Notes: a model not told the origin generated them from the sequence alone. Shown: positions 25,092 through 34,665, counted from the stretch's first letter. The stretch is 64,000 nucleotides of DNA from Telmatospirillum sp. J64-1 (GCF_006980715.1 NZ_SBHN01000011.1:1-64000); one strand, 5' to 3'. Made by a program: numbers and translations.

Positions 25092-27383
25092 TCACGAGGC
25101 GCTGACGAAGCTGTCCATTACTTTCTTCACTCCGGCCTTGTCAAACGCCACCGTCAGCTTTCCGGCCTCCACCGCTTCGACGGTACCGTGGCCGAATTTC
25201 TGGTGGAAGACGCGGTCGCCCGGCTGGAATCCGCCCGTCGGAGCGGCGGTCTTGACCTTCCACGACGTCGCCTCGATCACCGGCGGCTGGCGGTTCTGCC
25301 AGCGCGGGCCATAGCCGCCGCCGACGAAATCATTGCCGAAGCCGCCCCCGCCATAGCCCCAATCCATGGATTGGGCGTTGGCAAGGCCATGTTCGGCGGT
25401 GCGCTCGACCGCTTCCTCGGGCAGTTCCATGAGGAAACGCGAGGGCATGGTGCTTTGCCACTGGTTGTAGATGCGCCGCCGGTCGGCGGTGGTGATCATC
25501 ACATGCTTGCGGGCCCGCGTCAGGCCGACATAGGCCAGGCGGCGTTCTTCCTCCAGGCCCTGGTTGCCGCCCTCGTCCATGGCGCGCTGATGGGGGAAGA
25601 CGCCTTCCTCCCAGCCGGGCAGGAAGACATTGTCGAATTCCAGCCCCTTGGCGGCATGCAGGGTCATGATGGAGACGCGGTCCTGTTCGGCCTTCTCGTC
25701 GTTCTCCATGACCAGGGCGACATGTTCGAGGAAGGCCTGCAGGCTTTCATATTCCTCCAGCGCCGAAACCAGTTCCTTCAGGTTTTCCAGGCGGCCGGGG
25801 GCTTCGGGGGACTTGTCCTTCTGCCACATCTCGGTATAGCCGCTCTCGTCGAGCACGGTCGCGGCCAGTTCGGAATGGGGCATGGCGTCGAGCAGCGAGC
25901 GCCAGCGGATGACGTCGTTGACGAAGCGGGCCAGGGTGGCGCGCGGCTTGGGCTTCAACTCGTCCGTCTCGACCACCCGGCGGGCGGCCTCGAACAGCCC
26001 CACCTGCATGGCGCGCGAGGCCATGTGCAGCACTTGAAGCGTGGCATCGCCCAGGCCGCGCTTGGGCGTGTTGACCACGCGCTCGAAGGCCAGGGCGTCG
26101 TCGGGCTGCACGATCAGGCGCAGATAGGCCATGGCGTCGCGGATTTCCAAACGCTCGTAGAAACGCTGGCCGCCGATCACGCGATAGGGCACGCCGGTGG
26201 TGATCAGGCGTTCTTCGAACTCGCGGGTCTGGAAACCGGCGCGGACCAGGATCGCCATGCTGGACAGGGCATGGCCCTTGCGCTGCAAGGCCTCGATCTC
26301 GTCCACCACCATGCGCGCTTCCTGCTCGGCGTCATAGGTGTTGTGGATGCGGATCTTCTCGCCCTCCTGGCCCTGAAGGCCCGGGCGCAGGGTCTTGCCC
26401 AGGCGGCCCTGGTTGTGGGAGATCAGATGCGAGGCGGCGGCCAGGATGGTGGGCGTCGAGCGGTAGTTGCGTTCCAGCCGGACGATGGTCGCGCCGGGGA
26501 AATCATGCTCGAAACGCAGGATGTTGCCGACCTCGGCCCCGCGCCAGGAATAGATCGACTGGTCGTCGTCGCCGACGCAGCAGATGTTCTTGTGCTTCTG
26601 GGCCAGCAGGCGCAGCCACAGATATTGCGAGACGTTGGTGTCCTGGTATTCGTCCACCAGGATGTAACGGAACTGTTCCTGGTATTCGGCCAGGATGTCG
26701 CGGTTGTCCGGGTTGCGGAAGATGGTCAGGCAATGCAGCAGCAGGTCGCCGAAGTCGCAGGCGTTCAGCGTCTTCAGCCGTTCCTGATATTGCTCGTACA
26801 GTGCCAGGGCGCGGCCGTTGGCGAAATCCGACTTCTCTTCCGCCGTCACCGTCTGCGGCGTGAAGCCCCGGTCCTTCCAGCGCTGGATCACGCCCATCAG
26901 CCCTTGGGCGGGCCATTTCTTGGTGTCGATATGTTCGGCTTCCATCACCTGCTTGAGCAGGCGCATCTGGTCGTCCGTATCGAGGATGGTGAAATTCGAC
27001 TTCAGCCCCACCGCCTCGGCATGACGGCGCAGGATGCGCACGCCCAGGGCGTGGAAGGTGCCCAGCCAGATGCTTTCGGCCATGGGGCCGATCATGCCCG
27101 CCACGCGCTCGCGCATTTCCCGCGCGGCCTTGTTGGTGAAGGTCACCGCCAGGCATTGCCAGGGCTGGGCCAGGCGCAGCGTCAGGATATGGGCCAGCCG
27201 GGTGGTCAGCACGCGGGTCTTGCCGGTGCCTGCGCCGGAAAGGACCAGGACCGGCCCTTGCGTCGTCTCGACAGCCTGGCGCTGTTCCGGGTTCAGCCCC
27301 TCCAGCCAAGGCGAAGAAACGGGCATCTGCGGCCGTTCGGTCGGAAAGGGCGGTTCGTCGTCGAATTCGAAGGGATTGGACAT
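25092..27383 (-). CDS. uvrD: ATP-dependent DNA helicase UvrD/PcrA
   Basis: Superfamily 1A 3'-5' helicase for nucleotide excision and mismatch repair. The ATG at 27383 (MSNPFEFDDE) gives 763 residues; a longer frame runs back into the region divergent to the permease gene and is rejected. Walker A GAGTGKT is at 50-56. Other motifs are TFTNKAAREM, VDEYQDTN, GDDDQSIYSWRGA, LERNYRS and MTLHAAKGLEF. A Gly-rich linker leads to a C-terminal Tudor-like domain (GDRVFHQKFGHGTV), as in UvrD/PcrA. Confidence 0.96.
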   Translation of the reverse strand: MSNPFEFDDEPPFPTERPQMPVSSPWLEGLNPEQRQAVETTQGPVLVLSGAGTGKTRVLTTRLAHILTLRLAQPWQCLAVTFTNKAAREMRERVAGMIGPMAESIWLGTFHALGVRILRRHAEAVGLKSNFTILDTDDQMRLLKQVMEAEHIDTKKWPAQGLMGVIQRWKDRGFTPQTVTAEEKSDFANGRALALYEQYQERLKTLNACDFGDLLLHCLTIFRNPDNRDILAEYQEQFRYILVDEYQDTNVSQYLWLRLLAQKHKNICCVGDDDQSIYSWRGAEVGNILRFEHDFPGATIVRLERNYRSTPTILAAASHLISHNQGRLGKTLRPGLQGQEGEKIRIHNTYDAEQEARMVVDEIEALQRKGHALSSMAILVRAGFQTREFEERLITTGVPYRVIGGQRFYERLEIRDAMAYLRLIVQPDDALAFERVVNTPKRGLGDATLQVLHMASRAMQVGLFEAARRVVETDELKPKPRATLARFVNDVIRWRSLLDAMPHSELAATVLDESGYTEMWQKDKSPEAPGRLENLKELVSALEEYESLQAFLEHVALVMENDEKAEQDRVSIMTLHAAKGLEFDNVFLPGWEEGVFPHQRAMDEGGNQGLEEERRLAYVGLTRARKHVMITTADRRRIYNQWQSTMPSRFLMELPEEAVERTAEHGLANAQSMDWGYGGGGFGNDFVGGGYGPRWQNRQPPVIEATSWKVKTAAPTGGFQPGDRVFHQKFGHGTVEAVEAGKLTVAFDKAGVKKVMDSFVSAS

Positions 27384-27471
27384 GGGCTGCACTATAGGCA
27401 TGAAGAACGCCGGGCTCATCCGAAAAATTGGACATTGCCGGAACATCGGCCGCAGGCTATCACCGCCGGCC

Positions 27472-28701
27472 ATGGATAGTGCAATTCTCGGCGCCTTCGT
27501 CTTCACCTATATCGGCATGGCCTTGGGCCGGATGCCGGGGTTGAAGATCGACCGCACGGGCATGGCGCTGCTGGCCGTGGTCGCCCTGCTGGCCTTGGGC
27601 CGGATCGAGGTCGGCAGCATGGGGGCGGCCATCGACCTGCCGACCTTGCTGCTGCTGTTCGCCCTGATGATCGTCTCGGCCCAGTTCGCCGCCGCCGGTT
27701 TCTACCGCGCCGTCGCCGCGCGCATCACCTCCGCCGCCGTTTCGCCCGCTGCGCTGCTGGCCCTGACGGTCGGGGTGTCGGGGCTGCTTTCGGCGGTGCT
27801 GGCCAATGACATCATCGCCTTTGCCATGGCCCCCATCATTGCCGAGGGCATCCGGCGGCGCGGCCTCGATCCGCGCCCCTTCCTGATCGGGCTGGCGGGA
27901 GGATGCAATGCGGGCAGCGCCGCGACGATCATCGGCAATCCGCAGAATATCCTGATCGGCCAGACGGGCGGGCTGGATTTCTGGCGCTTCCTGCTTGCCT
28001 GCGCGCCGCCCGCCGTGATCGGCATGGCGGTGGCCTATGGCGTGGTGCGCTGGGTCTGGCGCGATGCCTTGCGCGCTGTTCCGCCCGGGGCGGATGCCGG
28101 GCCGCCGCCCGTGCCGGATCGCTGGCAGACGGCCAAGGGCGTTGCGGCGGTGCTGGTCCTGGCCTTCCTTTTCACCACCGATCTCCCTCATGAGATCGGC
28201 GCCCTGGTGGTGGCTGGTTTCCTGCTGGCCAGCCGCCGTCTTGCCAGCCGCGACATGCTGGGGGCGGTGGACTGGCATCTTTTGGTGCTGTTCGCCTGCC
28301 TGTTCATCGTCACCGGCGCTTTTGCCGCCACCGGGCTGGCGCAGGACGGGGTGGACTGGCTGACGGCTGCGGGGTGGCTGCCCGACCGGCTGATGGTGCT
28401 GGGGCCGCTGATGCTGGCCGCCAGCAATTCCATCGGCAACGTCCCGGCGGTGATGCTGCTGCTTTCGGTGTGGACCGATCCCGGCGAGGGCGCGCTTTAT
28501 GCCCTGGCGGTGCTGTCCACCTTGGCGGGCAATCTGCTGATCGTCGGCAGCTTGGCCAATATCATCATCGTCGAGCGTGCCGCCAGCGTCGGGGTGCGGC
28601 TGGGTTTTGCCGACCATGCCCGCTGCGGGATTCCCATGACGCTGCTTTCCATGGCTTTGGCCGCCCTATGGCTCTGGGCGGCGGGCTGGATGGCCTGGTA
28701 A
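27472..28701 (+). CDS. SLC13/ArsB-NhaD superfamily ion permease
   Basis: 409-residue inner-membrane transporter with about 10-11 hydrophobic segments. Diagnostic repeat motifs are SAATIIGNPQNILIG in the first half and ASNSIGNVPAVMLL in the second, the paired re-entrant loops of the ion transporter superfamily. The substrate (a carboxylate, arsenite, sodium or other ion) cannot be told. It is divergent from uvrD across 88 bp and converges on the CLC gene, their stops only 4 nt apart. Confidence 0.85.
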   Translation: MDSAILGAFVFTYIGMALGRMPGLKIDRTGMALLAVVALLALGRIEVGSMGAAIDLPTLLLLFALMIVSAQFAAAGFYRAVAARITSAAVSPAALLALTVGVSGLLSAVLANDIIAFAMAPIIAEGIRRRGLDPRPFLIGLAGGCNAGSAATIIGNPQNILIGQTGGLDFWRFLLACAPPAVIGMAVAYGVVRWVWRDALRAVPPGADAGPPPVPDRWQTAKGVAAVLVLAFLFTTDLPHEIGALVVAGFLLASRRLASRDMLGAVDWHLLVLFACLFIVTGAFAATGLAQDGVDWLTAAGWLPDRLMVLGPLMLAASNSIGNVPAVMLLLSVWTDPGEGALYALAVLSTLAGNLLIVGSLANIIIVERAASVGVRLGFADHARCGIPMTLLSMALAALWLWAAGWMAW

Positions 28702-28705
28702 GGGG

Positions 28706-30463
28706 TCAAATAGGCGAATGCCCGTGGCGCTCGCCCCGGTCTTCCGCACGCTGGCGGACCAAAGCGCGGGTATAGGCGATCAGCACGTCGGATTCGTGAA
28801 TGCAGCCGACCAGACGGCGGGTTTCGTGGCTGTCGATCACGGCCAGATGTTCTTCGCCGGTCGACAGCATCAGGTTCAGCGCCTGTCCCAGATGGTCGGT
28901 GGCCGCGACCACGGGGGGATTGGGGCGGGCGATGGCATCGGCGACGGCATCGCCGTCCTGGTCGGGCAAATCGGCATGGGTGATGCAGCCGGTCAACCGG
29001 CCGGTCTCGGTGGTGACGAAAAGCTCGGCATAAGGCACATGGCGCAGGCGTTCACGCAGTTCCGGCAGGGCGGTGTCGGGGGCGACCGGCGCACAGGGTT
29101 TCATCACATATCCGACGGGGATCGAGCATAGCAGCCGCGTTTCCTGGCCGCGCAGCAGGTCCAGGCCGCGCCGTGCCAGCTGCAAATGGAAGAAGGACCG
29201 TCCATGCAGCCTTGCCATGACCACCGACGCCAGCACGCAGGCGACCATCACGGCGATGGATAGGGCGTAATTCCCGGTCAGTTCGTAGACCATCAGGATG
29301 GTCGAGATGGGCGCGCCCAGCACGGCGGCGGCCATCGCGCCCATGCCGACGAAAGCATAGGCGGCGGGGCCGGAGGACAAATCGGGGAAGATCGCGGTGG
29401 CGAAGACGCCATAGGCGCCGCCCAGCAGGGCCCCCAGCGCCAAGGCGGGCGAGAAGACGCCGCCGCCGAAACCCGATCCCAGGCTGGCCGCCGTCGCCAG
29501 CAGCTTCGCCACGAGCAGCGCCATCAGCAGCCAGAAGGCCATGCCTCCGGAAAGCGCCTGGGCCGTCAGTTCATGGCCGACCCCGAGGACCTGGGGAAAG
29601 AACAGGGCCAGACTGCCCACCGCCAGTCCGCCGAACATGGGGCGCAGCCAGTAAGGCGTGCGCAGGCGTTCCCACCCGTCCTCGACGGCGGTGACGCTGC
29701 GCACGAACAGGATGGCGGCAAGGCCCGCGATCAGGCCCAGTCCGACGAAGGCGGGAAATTCGAGGAAGGAGGTGACCTCCATCGGCGGCGGCAGGTATTC
29801 CGGCTGGGAACCGAACCACAGCCGGGCCAGGATGGTTGCCGCGACACTGGCGATGACGATCGGGCCGAAGGCGGTCAGGGCGTAATGGCCGACCACCACT
29901 TCATGGGCGAACAAGGCTCCGGCGATGGGGGCGTTGAAGGATGCCGCCACGGCGGCGGCCACGCCGCAGCCGAGCAAGGTGCGGGCCTGGCGGCGGTTCA
30001 GCCCCAACCGGCCCGAGAGCCAGCCCGAGACGGCACCGCCCAGATGCACCGCCGGCCCCTCGCGCCCCACCGAGGCGCCGACGCCGATCGACAGGGCGCT
30101 GGCCACGGCCATGCTGAGGCCTGTACCCAGCCGCATGCGCCCGCCGTGCAAGGCACCGGCCTCGATCACATGGGCGACCCCCTGGGGGCGTCCGCCGGGC
30201 ATGGTGAAATGGACCAGCAGGCCGACCGCCAGTCCGCCCAGGGTCGGCACCAGCAGCAGGCGCCACATCGGCAGCAGCGCGGCGCTGCCCGCCAGATCCT
30301 CGGCGCCGGAATGAAAGAAGACCTGTTCCAGCAGGGCAATGGCCTCGCGGAACAGGATGACCGCCACGCCCACCACCAGACCGACCGCCAGGGCGAGCAG
30401 GGCAAGACGCAGGTGATCCTCGCGCCGCCACAGGCGCAGGCGCCTTACGATGCGGGCCGGCAT
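28706..30463 (-). CDS. CLC-type chloride channel/transporter with CBS pair
   Basis: 585 residues: a CLC membrane domain (about 15-425) followed by two CBS domains (about 445-575). The GREGP motif has the gating Glu135, and GSGFGGGVFSPALALGALLGG matches the second anion-site helix, so it could be a proton-coupled antiporter or a channel. CBS domains usually bind adenosine nucleotides and tune gating. No partner gene is adjacent. Confidence 0.93.
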   Translation of the reverse strand: MPARIVRRLRLWRREDHLRLALLALAVGLVVGVAVILFREAIALLEQVFFHSGAEDLAGSAALLPMWRLLLVPTLGGLAVGLLVHFTMPGGRPQGVAHVIEAGALHGGRMRLGTGLSMAVASALSIGVGASVGREGPAVHLGGAVSGWLSGRLGLNRRQARTLLGCGVAAAVAASFNAPIAGALFAHEVVVGHYALTAFGPIVIASVAATILARLWFGSQPEYLPPPMEVTSFLEFPAFVGLGLIAGLAAILFVRSVTAVEDGWERLRTPYWLRPMFGGLAVGSLALFFPQVLGVGHELTAQALSGGMAFWLLMALLVAKLLATAASLGSGFGGGVFSPALALGALLGGAYGVFATAIFPDLSSGPAAYAFVGMGAMAAAVLGAPISTILMVYELTGNYALSIAVMVACVLASVVMARLHGRSFFHLQLARRGLDLLRGQETRLLCSIPVGYVMKPCAPVAPDTALPELRERLRHVPYAELFVTTETGRLTGCITHADLPDQDGDAVADAIARPNPPVVAATDHLGQALNLMLSTGEEHLAVIDSHETRRLVGCIHESDVLIAYTRALVRQRAEDRGERHGHSPI

Positions 30464-30488
30464 GGATGCCTTTCTCCGTCATTGCCAA

Positions 30489-30500
30489 GCAGGCCTGCCG
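30489..30500. repeat. GCAGGCCTGCCG copy before the GNAT gene
   Basis: A 12-bp string repeated at 31040-31051, on the other side of the acetyltransferase gene. Here the palindromic part is GCAGGCCTGC. Confidence 0.35.
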
Positions 30501-30549
30501 ATCGCACTATGTCCACCCGTCCTTCTCTTTTTCCTTTCCGGAGCCCGCC

Positions 30550-31035
30550 ATGGCCCCCGCCGTCACCATCCGTCCCGCCCGGCCCGAGGATGCCGGGTTG
30601 CTGTTGAGGATGATCGGCGAACTGGCCCAGTTTGAACGTGCTGCGGAACCCGTCAAGGCCACAGAACAGGACATCCTGCGCGACGGCTTCGGCGACCATC
30701 CCCGCTTCGAGGCGCTGATCGCAGAAAAAGAGGGGCAGGCGGCGGGCTATATCCTGTTCTTTCCCACCTGGTCGAGCTGGCAGGGACGCAGCGGCGTGAT
30801 GATCCATGACCTGTGGGTGCGTCCCGAGGCCCGCCGCAGCGGCATCGGCGCAGCCTTGCTGAAGGCGGTGGCCGCCCAGGCCGTCAGGCGCGGCTGTACC
30901 CGGCTGGACCTCGACGTGCTGGACTGGAACACCGGCGCACAGGACTTCTACGCCCGGATGGGGCTGGAGCGCCTGGAGGAATGGTATTCCTGCCGGATTT
31001 CAGGCGACCGGCTGAAGGAACTGGCGGAGGGGTGA
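30550..31035 (+). CDS. GNAT family N-acetyltransferase
   Basis: 161 residues from the ATG at 30550, preceded by CCGGAG; an in-frame upstream extension is not family-like. The acetyl-CoA loop is visible at WVRPEARRSGIGAALL, and DVLDWNTGAQDFYARMGLE matches the end of the domain. It resembles the diamine-acetyltransferase (SAT/thialysine) branch of GNATs, but the substrate is inferred only. It faces the response regulator gene end to end. Confidence 0.88.
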   Translation: MAPAVTIRPARPEDAGLLLRMIGELAQFERAAEPVKATEQDILRDGFGDHPRFEALIAEKEGQAAGYILFFPTWSSWQGRSGVMIHDLWVRPEARRSGIGAALLKAVAAQAVRRGCTRLDLDVLDWNTGAQDFYARMGLERLEEWYSCRISGDRLKELAEG

Positions 31036-31037
31036 CC

Positions 31038-31051
31038 CGGCAGGCCTGCCG
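31038..31051. repeat. 14-bp palindrome after the GNAT gene
   Basis: CGGCAGGCCTGCCG, perfect, inside the 20-bp gap between the convergent GNAT and response-regulator stops. It could form a small shared terminator stem, and it repeats the string at 30489. Confidence 0.4.
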
Positions 31052-31055
31052 AGCC

Positions 31056-31418
31056 TTACCGTGATTCCTGCACCTGCATCAGGGCGTGCCCCAGATCCTC
31101 GGTCTTGAAGGGTTTCCCCAGGACCAGGGAGCCCGGAAACCTGCCTCTCAGGACAGATGAACCATAGGCGGTGGCGAACAGGAAGGGGATGTTGCGCTCG
31201 AGCAGGATCTCCGCCACGGGAAAGCTCTCCTCGCCGTTCAGGTTCACGTCGAGGAGAGCGAGATCGAAACTGGCTTCCCGGGCCAATGCGGCCGCATCCT
31301 GCACATTTGCCGCGATGGCAACAACGTCATGGCCGAGGTCGAGCAGCATGTCCTCGATCAACAGGGCAAGCATCATTTCGTCCTCGACGACGAGGACGCG
31401 ATAGGAAATGTGACTCAA
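31056..31418 (-). CDS. Single-domain response regulator
   Basis: 120 residues, one receiver domain and no output domain. Acidic pocket Glu12/Asp13, phosphoacceptor Asp57 in LALLDVNLNG, Thr83 and Lys102 in LGKPF are all present. It overlaps the kinase gene upstream by ATGA and is surely its partner. Stand-alone receivers paired with HWE kinases are common in alphaproteobacteria. Confidence 0.93.
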   Translation of the reverse strand: MSHISYRVLVVEDEMMLALLIEDMLLDLGHDVVAIAANVQDAAALAREASFDLALLDVNLNGEESFPVAEILLERNIPFLFATAYGSSVLRGRFPGSLVLGKPFKTEDLGHALMQVQESR

Positions 31419-32842
31419 GGTTTGATCCCGCCGCCCAGCCCGCTGTTGGGAAGAGGCGCATCGATCGTGCAGACTGCGCCTTCGGGCTGGAACAGGATTT
31501 TCGCTTCCCCACCCAATTCTAGCGACAAGCCGCGCTCGATCAGCCGGGTGCCGAAGCCCTTGCTGTTCGGCTGACCGACTTCCGGCCCTCCGCTTTCCCG
31601 CCAGGAGAAATACAGCCGCTTTCCAGCGCCATCCTCTGTCACCTTCCAGGTGACATCGACGCGGCCGGTGTCGTTCGAGAGGGAACCGTATTTGACCGCA
31701 TTGGTCGCCAGTTCGTGAACGGCCATGGCAATGGCGACGGCAGTCTTCGGCGCAAGCTGTACCAAAGGCCCGTCCAGGCGGATGCGGCCGGAATTGTCGT
31801 CGGGTTGATGCAGGCCGACGATCTGGCCGATCATCGTTTGCAGGTCCGCACCTTCCCAGTTCTGGTCCGTCAGGAGATCATGCGCCCGCGCGAGCGCGAC
31901 GAGGCGGGCCGTGAAGGTTTCGCGCACATCGGCCGGGACATCCAGTCCGCGCAAGGTCTGGCTGGCGAGCGACTGGACGATCGCGAGCGTGTTCTTGACC
32001 CTGTGGTTCAGCTCGTTGATGAGCAATTGCTGGTGCTTCTGGAAGCGTTCCTTCTCTTCCAGGGCCGCCCGCAATTGCGCGCGGTCGTCCCGTTCCTGGC
32101 GCAGGAGGACGAGCTCGTCATAGAGGCGCTGCCCCATCTCGCAGCGTTCGCCTTCCTGATCGTCGAGGAGCAGGGCGGCAAGCTCCTCGTGGTTCCGCAG
32201 AAGGGCGTCCATGTCCTCTTCATAATGCAGTTCGGGATGGGTCAGGGTCCAGTAATGGGCCGTGCGGATGAAGGCGAGATAGGCGAGAAGGAATTCCAGG
32301 TCGCGCTCACCGATCGCCTTGCGCAAGGCCTCGCGCGCGCGCCGGGCGCGGGCGGGTTCGAGGAAGACGACGCTGGCCGCTGCAAAGATGTCGTATTCCG
32401 CCTGGCTTTCGGGCGGCGGGATCTCAAGCGGCGCATTCTGCGATTCGAGCCGCGAAAGCACGGCTTCCAACTCGGCGCCTTCCAGGATGCCGGGGCGGCG
32501 CATCAGGGCGACCACCTGTTCGACCGTATGCGGCGGCGCGTCCGGGTCGCCGGCCGGGCGCCCAAGGCCGACCAGGAAGCCGACATGCCGGACGATGCAA
32601 TAGCGCACCGGGCAGAAGCGCGAGAGATGGACGAATAGCCTTTCCTTGAACAGCGACGGCAACGGGTTGTCGAGATAGGCGGATTTCGCGAAACCCCACA
32701 GATGCTCGATCAGCCCCGGCGCACCCGCCGCGGTCTGGAAGAAGTTCGGCAACACGCCGAACCGTCCCGCCACTTCCTCCTGGAAGGCATTCCGGGAGGT
32801 CTTTCCATCAAGAAGTTCTGCTCGGTCCGAGGCTGATGTCAT
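31415..32842 (-). CDS. HWE/HisKA_2 sensor kinase with AhpD-like N-terminus
   Basis: 475 residues, no membrane helix. The C-terminal half is a kinase: coiled coil (about 240-270), phosphoacceptor His280 in ELNHRVKNTLAIVQSLA, then HATPase with VHELATNAVKYG and GFGTRLIERGL. The N-terminal about 200 residues look like a carboxymuconolactone decarboxylase/AhpD-type helical domain. Its CPVRYCIVRH string places Cys77, Cys82 and His86 like the redox YCxxxH site. I infer a cytosolic redox or peroxide sensor. A GGAGGA ribosome site precedes the ATG. The kinase assignment is firm, the N-domain assignment moderate. Confidence 0.88.
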   Translation of the reverse strand: MTSASDRAELLDGKTSRNAFQEEVAGRFGVLPNFFQTAAGAPGLIEHLWGFAKSAYLDNPLPSLFKERLFVHLSRFCPVRYCIVRHVGFLVGLGRPAGDPDAPPHTVEQVVALMRRPGILEGAELEAVLSRLESQNAPLEIPPPESQAEYDIFAAASVVFLEPARARRAREALRKAIGERDLEFLLAYLAFIRTAHYWTLTHPELHYEEDMDALLRNHEELAALLLDDQEGERCEMGQRLYDELVLLRQERDDRAQLRAALEEKERFQKHQQLLINELNHRVKNTLAIVQSLASQTLRGLDVPADVRETFTARLVALARAHDLLTDQNWEGADLQTMIGQIVGLHQPDDNSGRIRLDGPLVQLAPKTAVAIAMAVHELATNAVKYGSLSNDTGRVDVTWKVTEDGAGKRLYFSWRESGGPEVGQPNSKGFGTRLIERGLSLELGGEAKILFQPEGAVCTIDAPLPNSGLGGGIKP

Positions 32843-33084
32843 GACTGCGTCCTCCAGGATTTGCTTGAGCTTAAGTCTTGGTCATTGGGCACGCATGCAC
32901 GGGCAAGAGACAGAATATCCGGCCGAGCGGCAAGGTATTGCACGCGGCTATCCCCAAGGAAGATGCCCTAGCAGTCACCTCTGGTGGTAAGCCTCATCCC
33001 AGAGGGGATGCTATGGGAAAAGGATTAACCGGACAAGACCCCAGCGAATGACGAATTAGGGGCGGAGATATCCGGCACAGGGGG

Positions 33085-34665
33085 CTAGGCCCCTTCGTCA
33101 TGTCCGAATTTGCCCTTCACGCGGGGCAGGGGAATGCCTTCCGCGTCCAAGGCGGCGGCTGGGGCGGTTTGTTCCTCGGCCGGTGGCAAGGATGGGGGTG
33201 CCTCGTGTTCGTCCTCGATGAAGGCCCAGTGGGGATCGGGGATCTTCTGCTCGCGCTCGCGGCGGCTTTCCAGCAGCCGTTCCACATGGGCGAGATTACG
33301 TTGGGCCACGGCGGCGGGGCGGCGGGCGCCCAGGGCGGTGTAGATCTCGGCGGCCTGGCGCAGGGCGTCGGCGGCTTCGTCCAGATGCTCGCTGCCCTTG
33401 GAATGCTTGTCCAGCAGGAAAAGCGCGCTGCCCAGCGTGTTCATCACGGCCGCCCAGGCTACCGGATTGCTTTCGCGCGAGCGGACTTCGGCCACCAGGC
33501 GGCAGGCCTCGATGGCCTTCTCCAGCACGTCGGGGCTTTTCATCTGGTCGCCATAGACTTCCAGGGCGAGGGCCAGGTTGTGCATTACCTCTGCCCAGCG
33601 CTGGGGCGATTCGGCGCGCGTATGGACTTGCAGGGCCGACTGGAAGGCGACGAAGGCTTCCTTCAGCAATTCCGTGCGGCCGGTCTGCAGGTCAAGGCGG
33701 TAGAGGGCGAGGCCCAGGCGGTTCTGCATGGCCGCCCATTCCGCCGGCATGGCGGTGCGCGGCAGGTTTTCCAGCACGCGGCGATAGGCGGCGATGGCGT
33801 CTTCGTAGTGATTGGGCTGCTTGCTGCGGTCGGCCTTCGCCATCAGCGCGGAGGCCGTGGATTTCTCCAGCATCTGGCCGTCCACCGGCGGGTCCTGGCG
33901 GCCCATGCGCTTGACGGCGGCGCCGAAGACGGTCACGGCCCGGTCGATCCAATCGCCCTTGGGCTCGATCAGGCTCATCAGGGCCGAGATATGGCCATAG
34001 CAGGTCAGCAGGCTGCGCTGCTGGGCCATGTTCAGGTCCATGGGCGGACGCTGGACCAGGGGAGTCACGGCCTGGGCCAGCGGCGGCAGCAATTCGCGCT
34101 GGCGTTGGCGGCGGGCCTCGTCCTGGGGCTCGGCGGCGGTCAGGATGGTGGCGAAGAGCATCTGCTTCAGCGGATCGCTCAACTCGCCCGGCAGGTCCAG
34201 GCAGGTGGCGGGCGTGAAGGGCGCGGGACGGTCGTCCTCGGGCAGGGCCGGGGCGGCGAAGCGCAGGATGGCCGATTCGCCGTCATTGATCACATCGCCC
34301 CAGACCAGCACATCGGCCCGTTCTTCCGCCGCCAGATGCCGGGCATTCATGGCCGCCGCCGCCAAGGCGCTCAATTCCCTGACATTCGAGACGCTCAGCG
34401 CCTTGCCGCCCTGTCGGACGCTGAAGCCCTCGAAACCGGCCAAGGTGGCGGCGATGCTGGTGGCGGCCTGGCCTTCCACGTCGTTGTTGAGCGGACAGAC
34501 CAGAACCGACAAGGTGGCGGCCTGGGCCGGTGCGGCGGGCTTGGTCGAGCGCAGGCTGGCGAGGAATTGCCGCAACAGGGCGAGCGCCGCCGATTCCCGC
34601 CGGGGCGGGGGCGCTGTCGGGGTCTCGTCTGACGACTCTCCCAGATAAGGACTCAGGTTAACCAT
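33085..34665 (-). CDS. TPR-repeat protein, function unknown
   Basis: 526 residues, no signal peptide or membrane helix seen. Residues about 45-180 look like a nucleotide-free alpha/beta domain (LSVLVCPLNNDVEG, ADVLVWGDVINDGES). From about 285 a series of TPR units follows (YEDAIAAYRRVLENLP; AEWAAMQNRLGLALYRL; RWAEVMHNLALALEVYG; VAWAAVMNTLGSALFLL). The TPR style NRLGLALYRL is seen in scaffold proteins. The last 60 residues are charged and proline-rich. Neighbours (a kinase gene on one side, ligA on the other) do not reveal a role. Confidence 0.8.
   Translation of the reverse strand: MVNLSPYLGESSDETPTAPPPRRESAALALLRQFLASLRSTKPAAPAQAATLSVLVCPLNNDVEGQAATSIAATLAGFEGFSVRQGGKALSVSNVRELSALAAAAMNARHLAAEERADVLVWGDVINDGESAILRFAAPALPEDDRPAPFTPATCLDLPGELSDPLKQMLFATILTAAEPQDEARRQRQRELLPPLAQAVTPLVQRPPMDLNMAQQRSLLTCYGHISALMSLIEPKGDWIDRAVTVFGAAVKRMGRQDPPVDGQMLEKSTASALMAKADRSKQPNHYEDAIAAYRRVLENLPRTAMPAEWAAMQNRLGLALYRLDLQTGRTELLKEAFVAFQSALQVHTRAESPQRWAEVMHNLALALEVYGDQMKSPDVLEKAIEACRLVAEVRSRESNPVAWAAVMNTLGSALFLLDKHSKGSEHLDEAADALRQAAEIYTALGARRPAAVAQRNLAHVERLLESRREREQKIPDPHWAFIEDEHEAPPSLPPAEEQTAPAAALDAEGIPLPRVKGKFGHDEGA

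Noticed and set aside
32994-33010. Small hairpin CATCCC / GGGATG after the TPR gene region
   Set aside because: Short, no U-tract, and upstream of a gene rather than downstream of one on the relevant strand.
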